This document shows positions 50,791-59,300 of a stretch of 64,000 nt of DNA, in pieces. The number at the start of each line of letters is the position of its first letter. Position 1 is the stretch's first letter. This stretch comes from Ruminococcus flavefaciens. GTDB taxonomy: Bacteria > Bacillota > Clostridia > Oscillospirales > Ruminococcaceae. The notes under the pieces were generated by a model that saw only the letters and a list, made by a program, of their open reading frames with translations, made no database searches and was not told the DNA's origin. The stretch is from contig NZ_FNWV01000001.1 in assembly GCF_900108555.1 (NCBI RefSeq), forward strand, positions 448,973 to 512,972. Reading direction: 5' to 3'. Made by a program: the position numbers and the translations under genes.

Positions 50791-52821
50791 TTACCACCTG
50801 CTTACCCTTTCCTCGGGAGCAACGTACATTCCGTCGCCCTCCTTCAAGCCGTACACCTCATTGAACTTTTTGTTCGATGCAAGTACAGCATTAACACGAG
50901 TCTCAGCAGGACTGTGCTCATCAAGTTCAAGTGCTTTTATGCCGTCAGAGTCTACCATAAGGGTAGCCCAGCTTTTAGCGTAGCTCTCAAAGAGCTTTTT
51001 AAGCTCGTCCTTGTCGTCGATGAGATTAGTTACACATTCAACACCGCTGAGGTCGGCATAGTTCTCACCGTTTGTAAGCTCTCCGTCAACATGGAACACT
51101 TCCATGATAGTGTATCTGCTGTAATACTCGGCAAGCTTATCCGCGCGTTCTTCAAGTATCTGCTTATCCTTTTCGCCCAGCCAGTCGGGGTTGTAAATGC
51201 CGTCAGGATCGTAATTGATACAGTTAGAGTCAAATGCATGACCTATCTCGTGTCCTATAACTGCACCAAGTGCGCCGAGATTTTCAGCACGGCTGCCATT
51301 GGGATCAAACATCGGCTTCTGCATTATAGCAACAGTGATATTGATAGAATTTGATATCTGATACTGCGCATTGACCTCAGTAGCGAGCATAGTTGACTTT
51401 GTTTTGTCAACTTCCTCTGACAGTTCTTTTATAGTATCGGCTGTTTTCTTTTTTCTGATATTATTTGCAGTCTCATACAGGTTCTTTCCGATAAGCTCAG
51501 CGTCCTTAACATCTACCTTATGGGGCTCGGGAGCAGTGATAAGGATTATGTTGCGGAGCTTTTTCAGCAGTGCCTTTCTTGTGTCGGCTGTAAGCCAGTC
51601 AGCATTGTTTATAAGCTCGTCATAGCTGTCTATGATATCGTCAAAAAGCTCATGGATACCCTTATCAAGCTCGGGAGTATAAAATCTCTCCGCATACACC
51701 TCGCTTATCTGCGAAGCAAGGTTAGCCTGCACAATAGTCGCAGCCTGATCTTCCTTAGTTTCCTTGCTTTCGGGAGCATACTCCTTCAGTATCTTATTGC
51801 TGTCGGAAATAAATTCACGTCTGTCATAAAGATAAGTTGTAAATATATATGTTTTCCACTTCTCCAGATTTTCATCTGTTATAAGAGAATTTATAGCTTT
51901 CAGCTGTTCGGGATCACAAATATAGATACCGTCCGTGCTGTTTTTTACATCTCCTAAGAACATTTCCACAGCAGAACCGTCAAGATTTGACATTATGCTG
52001 TCAAGTTCTTCAAAGGTAGACATCGGTATCTTTGAGATATTTTCAAGAGTCTCCTTTGTCTCAAAATCCGTATGATGAGCTATTTCGAGACCGAGATACA
52101 CCATTTGCCTGCCCTTTTCATCGGCTTCTTCATAGTCATCGCCCATAACTCTGTGCATATCTCTTGCTATATTGTTAGCTTCCTTGCACTTTTCGGAATT
52201 ATCGTTTATATCTTCAAGGCTCGTCTCAATAAAAGATTTTACAGGTGTAAGATACAGAGAATTCCTTGAACTGTCCCTAAAATCATTCATGACCTCAAAA
52301 CCGAATAAAGAGCTTGCTTCGCTGTTGCGCACCAGTTCGCCCCACATAGCGAAAAGCTCCTGTATGTTATCGGCTGCGAGTATCTTTTCGCAGTTGTCCA
52401 TTGCTTCTTTATATACAGAACCGTCGTCCTTATATTCCTTTGCCTGCTGATAAAGGTCATGGATAAGCTGTTCATTTGTACCCTTAGCGTATTTCTCGCT
52501 GCTTTCGCCTATCTCCTTTATCATATCGGGGATTATATCTCTGTTATCCTCGTCCTCAAAGCCCGACATATAGCTCTCGCCGTATGGTATCTCAGCGTTC
52601 ATGAGCTGATCGTAGTTGACATAGCCGTAAAAATCGTCCTCAGCTCTGGGCTTCACCTTTTTACTGTCTTTGACGCTGTCAGCGTCTTTCTTTTCATCGC
52701 TTTCCCCTACGGCAGTTTTGGTGTCATCGCTTTCGCTGCTATTCGATGATGAACAGCCTGCACAGCTTACCGCAAGCATACCCGCAAGAAGAAACGAAAA
52801 GACTCTAAGCTGTTTCTTCAT
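50791..52821 (-). CDS. Lipoprotein M13-family zinc metallopeptidase (PepO/neprilysin type)
   Basis: 676 residues from the ATG at 52821 (GGAGG upstream). The signal peptide ends in lipobox VSCAGC, followed by a Ser/Asp/Lys-rich linker. The catalytic zinc motif is IGHEIGHAFD (HExxH near 523), the third ligand is in GENYADLSG (ExxxD), and the substrate-binding NAQYQISNSI segment corresponds to the NAYY motif of M13. It should cleave peptides outside the cell. It is co-transcribed with an FtsX-type ABC exporter, so processing or clearing of an exported or antimicrobial peptide is a reasonable inference. Confidence 0.93.
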   Translation of the reverse strand: MKKQLRVFSFLLAGMLAVSCAGCSSSNSSESDDTKTAVGESDEKKDADSVKDSKKVKPRAEDDFYGYVNYDQLMNAEIPYGESYMSGFEDEDNRDIIPDMIKEIGESSEKYAKGTNEQLIHDLYQQAKEYKDDGSVYKEAMDNCEKILAADNIQELFAMWGELVRNSEASSLFGFEVMNDFRDSSRNSLYLTPVKSFIETSLEDINDNSEKCKEANNIARDMHRVMGDDYEEADEKGRQMVYLGLEIAHHTDFETKETLENISKIPMSTFEELDSIMSNLDGSAVEMFLGDVKNSTDGIYICDPEQLKAINSLITDENLEKWKTYIFTTYLYDRREFISDSNKILKEYAPESKETKEDQAATIVQANLASQISEVYAERFYTPELDKGIHELFDDIIDSYDELINNADWLTADTRKALLKKLRNIILITAPEPHKVDVKDAELIGKNLYETANNIRKKKTADTIKELSEEVDKTKSTMLATEVNAQYQISNSINITVAIMQKPMFDPNGSRAENLGALGAVIGHEIGHAFDSNCINYDPDGIYNPDWLGEKDKQILEERADKLAEYYSRYTIMEVFHVDGELTNGENYADLSGVECVTNLIDDKDELKKLFESYAKSWATLMVDSDGIKALELDEHSPAETRVNAVLASNKKFNEVYGLKEGDGMYVAPEERVSRW

Positions 52822-52874
52822 TTTCGTCCTCCAATAATTACTATGGCATATAAAAAACAAATACCACGATATAT

Positions 52875-52903
52875 ATTATACATTTAACGGAAATTCTTGT
52901 CAA
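52875..52903 (-). promoter_or_regulatory. Promoter of the M13/ABC operon
   Basis: Consensus TTGACA at 52903-52898 and TATAAT at 52880-52875, 17 nt apart, on the minus strand. Confidence 0.75.
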
Positions 52904-52955
52904 TTAAATAATTCTTAAATAAGTCTTAACTACAAATAAGAATATTGCTTTTCAT

Positions 52956-52982
52956 AAAAAAACGGAGCTGTAAAAGCTCCGC
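52956..52982 (-). terminator. Terminator of the MerR gene
   Basis: CGGAGCT pairs with AGCTCCG; on the minus strand seven T follow. Confidence 0.82.
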
Positions 52983-52990
52983 TTTATATA

Positions 52991-53731
52991 TTATTTTTTA
53001 ACCTCACCGCAATATACTGCGATAGCCTTTGCTGCAAACTCTGCCGTGCCCTTGCCGCCTGCACTGTTGATATTGTCTCTGAACTCACTGTCAGCCGCGT
53101 ACATCTTGCCAAGTCCGCTGAGTATCTCATTGGTACAGGTGTAAAAATGCTCGGTTATAAAGCCTTGCAGCTTCTTCACCATTGCCTGCGCATCATCGCT
53201 TTCGGGACTGCCCTCTTTAAGCTTTCCGAACTCGGCAAAAAGCTGCATGAAGTCCTCCATTACCTGCTGATTTTCCTCGTCCGAACGCTTTTTCTGTGAG
53301 AACTCCTCATAAGCCTTGGTATTGCCCCACTTTTCCTTTGCGCGTTGTGTATATTCGTCGATTTTTGATGTGTCAAATGCAGTAAAATCCACTGCTCTCA
53401 CTCCTATCACTTTAATTCTCCGAGCGAAGCTGATGAGATCGTCAAGCCGTTTCCTTTTCAGTTCAAGGAGCTCTATCTGCTGCTCAAGAGCCTGCTTACG
53501 GTCAAAATCGGGACTGCTCACTATGCGCACTATATCTTTGAGCGGAAACTCCAGTTCGCGAAAAAGCAATATCTGCTGAAGCCTTTCCAGTGCCGTATCG
53601 TCATACAGCCTGTATCCGCCCTCGGTATGTGACGCAGGGGGCAGCAGCCCTATCTCATCGTAATATCGCAGAGTGCGTATACTCACTCCCGTCAGCTCAC
53701 TGACCTGCTTGACTGTCATCATCTTATCCAC
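52991..53731 (-). CDS. MerR-family regulator with TipAS-type ligand domain
   Basis: 246 residues. Residues 1-70 are a MerR winged helix (MTVKQVSELTGVSIRTLRYYDEIGLL), followed by the antiparallel coiled coil (75-110). The C-terminal 130 residues fit the TipAS antibiotic-binding domain (KWGNTKAYEEF, then a conserved GKMYAADSEF segment). TipAL and Mta bind thiopeptides or other hydrophobic drugs and activate efflux genes. Its own promoter has the 19-nt spacer that MerR proteins act on. The nearby GyrI-like/PhzF operon may be a target. Confidence 0.9.
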   Translation of the reverse strand: MDKMMTVKQVSELTGVSIRTLRYYDEIGLLPPASHTEGGYRLYDDTALERLQQILLFRELEFPLKDIVRIVSSPDFDRKQALEQQIELLELKRKRLDDLISFARRIKVIGVRAVDFTAFDTSKIDEYTQRAKEKWGNTKAYEEFSQKKRSDEENQQVMEDFMQLFAEFGKLKEGSPESDDAQAMVKKLQGFITEHFYTCTNEILSGLGKMYAADSEFRDNINSAGGKGTAEFAAKAIAVYCGEVKK

Positions 53732-53748
53732 TCCTCTCGTGTGATCTC

Positions 53749-53779
53749 AGTATAGACCATGACGTAACGTGAGAGTCAA
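53749..53779 (-). promoter_or_regulatory. MerR-type promoter with 19-nt spacer
   Basis: TTGACT at 53779-53774 and TATACT at 53754-53749 are 19 nt apart, longer than the usual 17. The spacer contains an imperfect dyad centred on ACGTTACGT. This is the classical target layout of MerR activators, implying autoregulation. Confidence 0.75.
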
Positions 53780-53839
53780 TAGTATTTTTCAACTTTGTAG
53801 GAACTCACAAAAAAACGCTTATGATTTGTACATATCGCC

Positions 53840-54616
53840 TTATCTGATTTTTATATCGGCAGTCGAAAACAGCACCGCTTTTCCTGATATCTTCACCCTG
53901 TCTCCGCAGGCTGTACAGTTAAGTACTCCTGTACGCAATGATGCCTGAAATGCTGTTATAGAGTCCCTGCCGAGTCTCCTGCACCAGTAGGGGGCTATCA
54001 TGCAGTGCGCCGAGCCTGTAACGGGATCCTCGGGTATACCGTATTTCGGAGCAAAAACTCTTGATACACAGTCGTATTCACTGCCCTTTGCTGTCACAGC
54101 TATACACGCACAGTCAAGCAGTGAGAGCAATTCGAGGTCAGGCTGCAAATACCGTACCTCGTCTTCATCACGCAGCACGAACATGATATCTCGGTCACAG
54201 TATGCGGCAAGCGGTATCGCCCCTAAAGCTTCTATCATGCTGTCGGTTATTTCAACGTGTTCAAGAGCGTATGCAGGAAAGTCCATTTCAATAAGCTCTC
54301 CCCTGCGGCTGACATCAATTCTGCCTTTTGCAGTCTCAAATACTATACTCTCGCTGTCCTTTTCATAAAAGCCGAACAGCACAAATGCAGCACCGAGAGT
54401 AGCATGACCGCAGAAGTCAACCTCACCCTTGGGCGCGAACCAGCGCAGCCTGTATGAGTTCCCGTCCTTTACGGCAAAGGCAGTCTCCGAGAGATTATTT
54501 TCAGAGGCTATGTCCTGCATCAGCTTATCATCGGGGAAGCTGTCCGCAACACAGACAGCCGCAGGATTACCGCCGAACAGCTTATCCGTAAAAGCGTCAA
54601 CTATATACTGTTTCAT
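53840..54616 (-). CDS. PhzF-family isomerase
   Basis: 258 residues, a normal PhzF length. Family motifs: QYIVDAFTDKLFGGNPAAVC at the start, NLSETAF (catalytic Glu), RWFAPKGEVDFCGHATLGAA and PEDPVTGSAHC. PhzF proteins catalyse double-bond isomerisation or epimerisation of small metabolites; most genomic members have no known substrate. It starts 1 nt after the stop of the GyrI-like gene, so the two are coupled. Confidence 0.92.
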   Translation of the reverse strand: MKQYIVDAFTDKLFGGNPAAVCVADSFPDDKLMQDIASENNLSETAFAVKDGNSYRLRWFAPKGEVDFCGHATLGAAFVLFGFYEKDSESIVFETAKGRIDVSRRGELIEMDFPAYALEHVEITDSMIEALGAIPLAAYCDRDIMFVLRDEDEVRYLQPDLELLSLLDCACIAVTAKGSEYDCVSRVFAPKYGIPEDPVTGSAHCMIAPYWCRRLGRDSITAFQASLRTGVLNCTACGDRVKISGKAVLFSTADIKIR

Positions 54617-54617
54617 T

Positions 54618-55253
54618 TTATCCCCTCTTCTTTATCGGGTGACGTACAACTGTCCTAAGCTTTTCGGGAGCAGTCTTTCTTGGGTCTGAAAGGTATATCT
54701 CATGGTGCTGACGCTGAGGAGTTATGTCAATATCATAACCCATAGACTCCGCGTAGCTGTCCATAAGGGTAACAGTTGCAGGCTCGTCGTCGTATGAGCC
54801 CATGTGCATACACTGAACGCAGAGCCCCTCCTCCACGGTAATGAACTCAACTTTAGAAAAGTCCGTTTTTTTCTTCACTGTTGCCTGCTCCACAGCCCAG
54901 TCAAAGTCCGCCTTTGTGACAAAATCGGGAAGTCTTATCATAGCTGTCCACTTTAGTTTGCTCTTGCAGCTGTAGTCGATACCGACTCTGCCCTCCTGCT
55001 CCCACAAGCCCTCAAGTGGCGGCACAACATAGTCGAAATAGCCGTCGATACGGTAGTCGGTCTTTTTGCTCATCTTTATTGTATAGGCGATACCGTACAG
55101 CAGCTCTAAAGCCTGCTTGTACTCGCCGCCCTCTTCGTTGGGATCGCCTTTTCCGCGGACTGCGATGAAGTTCATTGACGGTATCTCAATTATCTGAGGC
55201 TGATTTTTCGGCATATAGTATTCCTTGTATTCCTTTTTGTAATCAAAAGCCAT
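54618..55253 (-). CDS. GyrI-like small-molecule-binding protein
   Basis: 211 residues, no DNA-binding domain. The fold pattern of GyrI-like/AraC-E-type effector domains is visible: IPSMNFIAVRGKGDPNE near the start, an ALELLYGIAYTIKM helix, and the paired C-terminal half ending with HHEIYLSDPRKTAPEKLRTVVRHPIK. The latter is typical of the stand-alone family members in Firmicutes. Such proteins bind or hydrolyse hydrophobic toxins; next to a TipAS-type regulator this suggests xenobiotic response (inference). First gene of an operon with PhzF. Confidence 0.87.
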   Translation of the reverse strand: MAFDYKKEYKEYYMPKNQPQIIEIPSMNFIAVRGKGDPNEEGGEYKQALELLYGIAYTIKMSKKTDYRIDGYFDYVVPPLEGLWEQEGRVGIDYSCKSKLKWTAMIRLPDFVTKADFDWAVEQATVKKKTDFSKVEFITVEEGLCVQCMHMGSYDDEPATVTLMDSYAESMGYDIDITPQRQHHEIYLSDPRKTAPEKLRTVVRHPIKKRG

Positions 55254-55282
55254 GACTATGCTCCTTTCAGAAATATATACTG

Positions 55283-55312
55283 ATTATATCACAGCTGACA
55301 GTTCTGTGTCAA
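55283..55312 (-). promoter_or_regulatory. Promoter of the GyrI-like/PhzF operon
   Basis: TTGACA at 55312-55307 and TATAAT at 55288-55283, 18 nt apart, minus strand. Confidence 0.68.
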
Positions 55313-55337
55313 ACAAATGAAAAAGCATAAACTACGA

Positions 55338-55366
55338 TTGACCTTGACCTGCAATAATGGTATAAT
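55338..55366 (+). promoter_or_regulatory. Promoter of the small alarmone synthetase gene
   Basis: TTGACC at 55338-55343 and TATAAT at 55361-55366, 17 nt apart. It is divergent from the promoter at 55283-55312. Confidence 0.7.
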
Positions 55367-55397
55367 AATATCATCAATACGGATTTGAGGTATTTTC

Positions 55398-56090
55398 ATG
55401 GAAAAAAATGAGTTGATAAGAGACCTGCGTGAGCTTACGGAAGCAGAAATGTCCGAGGCGGAATTTCTGCGTTCAGTTGAGAATAACATGATACCCATGC
55501 AGCAGTTCTTTACATATTACAAGTGCGCAATTATGGAGATAGAGACTAAATTCCGCGTACTCAACGAGCAGTTCTCACTGAACGGCGAAAGCAATCCCAT
55601 AGAGTTCATACAGTCGAGGATAAAGAGCTACGGAAGCATATTCCGAAAGCTGCTTTCAAGGCATATACCGCGGAATATCGAAGCTATCGAAAACAATATC
55701 AGTGATATCGCAGGAATACGTGTGGTATGCTCCTTCGTGCAGGATATCTACAGACTGGCAGACTGCTTTTTGCAGCAGGACGACATCACCCTTATCGAGA
55801 AAAAGGACTACATAGAAAAGCCTAAGGCAAACGGCTACAGAAGCCTGCATCTTATCGTAGCTGTGCCCATATTCCTTGAAAATGAAAAGCGTCTCGTCAG
55901 AGCCGAGGTACAGCTGAGAACTATCGCTATGGACTTCTGGGCAAGTCTCGAACACAAGCTCCGCTACAAGAAAAATCTTCCGCCGTTCAAGCTCAATCTC
56001 CTTGCTGACGAGCTGAAAAAATGCGCAGACCAGAGTGCAGAATGGGACGGACGTATGCAGGATATCAAAAATATAATAGAAAGTGACTGA
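55398..56090 (+). CDS. Small alarmone synthetase (RelQ/RelP-type)
   Basis: 230 residues containing only the RelA/SpoT synthetase domain, no hydrolase, TGS or ACT domain. Conserved blocks: SRIKSYGSIFRKL, the DIAGIRVVCSFVQDIYRLA catalytic start, KPKANGYRSLHLIV (pyrophosphate transfer) and RAEVQLRTIAMDFWASLEHKLRYK (acidic Mg-binding Glu and final helix). It should convert GTP or GDP plus ATP into (p)ppGpp in the cytoplasm. Single-gene unit with own promoter and terminator. Confidence 0.94.
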   Translation: MEKNELIRDLRELTEAEMSEAEFLRSVENNMIPMQQFFTYYKCAIMEIETKFRVLNEQFSLNGESNPIEFIQSRIKSYGSIFRKLLSRHIPRNIEAIENNISDIAGIRVVCSFVQDIYRLADCFLQQDDITLIEKKDYIEKPKANGYRSLHLIVAVPIFLENEKRLVRAEVQLRTIAMDFWASLEHKLRYKKNLPPFKLNLLADELKKCADQSAEWDGRMQDIKNIIESD

Positions 56091-56096
56091 AATACT

Positions 56097-56128
56097 GACC
56101 ACTCTCATGATATGAGAGTGGTCTTTTT
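56097..56128 (+). terminator. Terminator after the alarmone synthetase gene
   Basis: GACCACTCTCAT pairs perfectly with ATGAGAGTGGTC around a 3-nt loop, then five T. Confidence 0.9.
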
Positions 56129-56191
56129 GGTAATATGCAATACAAAATAACAAAAATCGTTATATTTTACACTATTTTTTCAAAAATGCAG

Positions 56192-56220
56192 TTGCAATCT
56201 GCTCATTTTTGTGCTATATT
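56192..56220 (+). promoter_or_regulatory. Promoter of the GH2 gene
   Basis: TTGCAA at 56192-56197 and TATATT at 56215-56220, 17 nt apart, followed by a leader of about 120 nt. Confidence 0.6.
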
Positions 56221-56345
56221 ATACACAATAAGTGGTTATCAACATCAAAGAGTTATTTATTTAACACAATAAATCATAGATGTTATACCAAAGATAAAAG
56301 AAATTGCATTTCAGGGGAATTATTAAAACAAGGAGGATCTTAATT

Positions 56346-59300
56346 ATGAAACAACGTATTGTGTCAGCTATCGTAGCTGTCATGACTGCCGCCGCATCAC
56401 TTGGCATCACTGCGCCGCAGAAAGCTTCTGCCGTTACCTTTACAGGAAACGAGTGGACAGGAAAAAACGGTGCTGAAGATGTATTTCAGGTGAACCGCGA
56501 AGCCGCATCGTGCAACCCTGTGCCCTATCAGTCCACAGAAGCTGCCGTAACCGCAGTATGGGACTATAACGCGCGGGAGGAGTCGGAGTATTTGCAGATG
56601 CTCACAGGAAAGAACGAGGACTGGGATCTTGTAGTAGTGCAGAACTCTCAGCAGGCAAGCTCGCACATCAATGCAGGCTGCTTCAAGCCCGAATATCAGC
56701 CCTCATCAGAACACGGCTGGAAAACGGTACAGCTGCCAAAAAGCTGGACAAGACAGGGCTTCGACTACTCTATCTACACCAATATCAACGAGCCGTGGCA
56801 GGCTAAGTACGACAGCAATGTACCTGCGCCTCAGGCTCCCACGAACTATAATCCTGTAGGACTTTACCGCAAGAAGTTCACTGTTGACAGCGAAATGCGC
56901 AAATCAGGCAGAAGAGTTTATATCGAGTTTGACGGCGTAGAGTCAGCATACTATGTATATGTAAACGGTACTGCCGTAGGCTACAGCGAGGATACATTCA
57001 GCCCTCACCGCTTCGATATCACAGACCTGCTTACTGACGGTGAGAATACACTTGCAGTAGAGGTACATAAATTCTGTGACGGTACATGGTTCGAGGATCA
57101 GGATATGATCTACGACGGCGGTATCTTCCGCGATGTTTTCCTCGTAAGTACTCCCGATGTACAGATAAGAGACTATACCGTCCGCACAGACCTTGACGAT
57201 ACTTTCACTAACGCTTCACTTGAAATATCCCTTGATATGAGCAACCGCTCAGGCAATGCCAAAAACGGCTGGAGCGTTATCGCCGAAGCCTATGACGAGG
57301 ACGGAAACAATATCCTCAGCGGTGCTTCCGCGAAAATAAATGACCTTGCTGCATCGACAGGAAAGGTCTATACAATAAAAACAGACGTTACAGCTCCTAA
57401 GCTTTGGTCTGCTGAAAAGCCGAATATCTATGCCCTTGTGCTGAAACTCTGCGACGATAAGGGCGAAGTGCAGGAGATACTCTCCTCACAGCTGGGCTTC
57501 CGTGAGATAAACTTCACAAGGGCTGAGGTAAACGGCTCATATCAGGTAACTACAAAGCAGTGGCAGCCTATAACCATCAACGGCAAGCGTCTGCTCCTCA
57601 AGGGCGTAAACAGACACGATACAGACCCGTTCTACGGAAAGGCTGTACCTCAGGAAACTATCCGCGAGGACGTTTCCCTTATGAAAAAGAACAACATCAA
57701 TGCTATAAGGACCTCTCACTACAGCAACGATTCATACCTCTACTGGCTCTGCAACAAGTACGGTATGTACGTTATGGGCGAGACCAATATGGAGTGCCAC
57801 GCACTTCAGGACGGCAAGAACAACAACACAAAGGCTCTGTTCTATGAGCTTGCTATGGACAGAACAGAGACCGCATACAAGCGTCTGAAAAACAATCCTG
57901 CTATAGTTGCATGGTCTATCGGAAACGAAATGGGCTATACAGGCAATGCAGGAGACGCAGGCGGAATGTTCCGCGATATGATATGGTACTTCAAGAAGAA
58001 CGATCCCACAAGACCTGTACACAGTGAAGGTCAGGGCTTCGGCATGGGCGTTGACATGGGAAGCAATATGTACCCCGGCTCTAACGTTATCGGAAACAAC
58101 GCAGGCAAGGGCAAGATGCCTTATGTTATGTGCGAATACGACCACGCTATGGGCAACTCAGTAGGTGCGCTCAAGGAATACTGGGACGTTATAAGAAGCG
58201 CAGACAATATGCTGGGCGGCTTCATCTGGGACTGGGTAGACCAGTCAAGAGCTGTTGCTCTCCCGAATAACAGCTGGGATTACTACTCGGAGTCCTACGC
58301 TCAGAAGAACCTTTACTCCGAAGAGATAAAGGGCAAATACTACGGATACGGCGGAGACTGGGGCGACTGGCCAAACGATAACAGCTTCTGTGAAAACGGT
58401 CTTATAAGCCCTGACAGAAATCCACAGCCCGAGCTTGCGGAAGTAAAGTATCAGTATCAGAATTTCTGGTTCAGCGCAGATGCATCTCAGCTGGCAAATA
58501 AAGAGATAAGCGTATACAACGAGAATAATTTCGCAGACCTCAGTGATTTCGATGTTTCATGGTCGCTCCTCAAAAACGGCGTAAGCATCGAGAGAGGCGA
58601 TATTACAGACGCACAGGCTGCTCCCCTTTCAAAGAGCACTCTTAAAGTACCGTTCACAATACCTAAGAATATCCTTGCAGGTGACGAGCTGTACCTCGAT
58701 ATCTCAGTAAAGGTACGCAATGGTTCAGACCTTCTCCCCGCAGGCACTGAGATATCATATGCTCAGTTCCCAATAACAGCTACAGGCAAGGTAGCCAAGT
58801 ACGATACAGGCAGCGATGCTGTTACTGTAGTCGATACTCCCGACTGCTATGTTCCTACAGGAAAGGGCTTCAACTTTGCTATCGACAAGTCAACAGGTCT
58901 TATGAAGTCTTATACGATCAATGGTGAGATACTTATCTCAGACGGACCTGCTCCCAACTTCTGGCGCGGCAACGTTGAAAACGATACAGGCTGGGGCGCA
59001 AAGGGCTCATTTGATGCAGGCTGGAAGAACGCAATGAAGGGCGCACGCTGTGACAAGATAGACATACTTGACGGCGACAACGGCGAGAAGGTAGTTGTAT
59101 CTCATCTCACACTCCCCAACGCAGGCAATACCAAGGTGGATATCACCTATACTATCCACTGCAACGGCAGCGTAACAGTAAACTTCAATGTCAACGCAGC
59201 AGGTGCAGGTCTTGGCAACTTCATACGTGTAGGCTCTATAATGAAGCTCCCCGAGGGCGCAGAGGAAGTAAGCTGGTACGGCAATGGTCCTGTTGAAACA

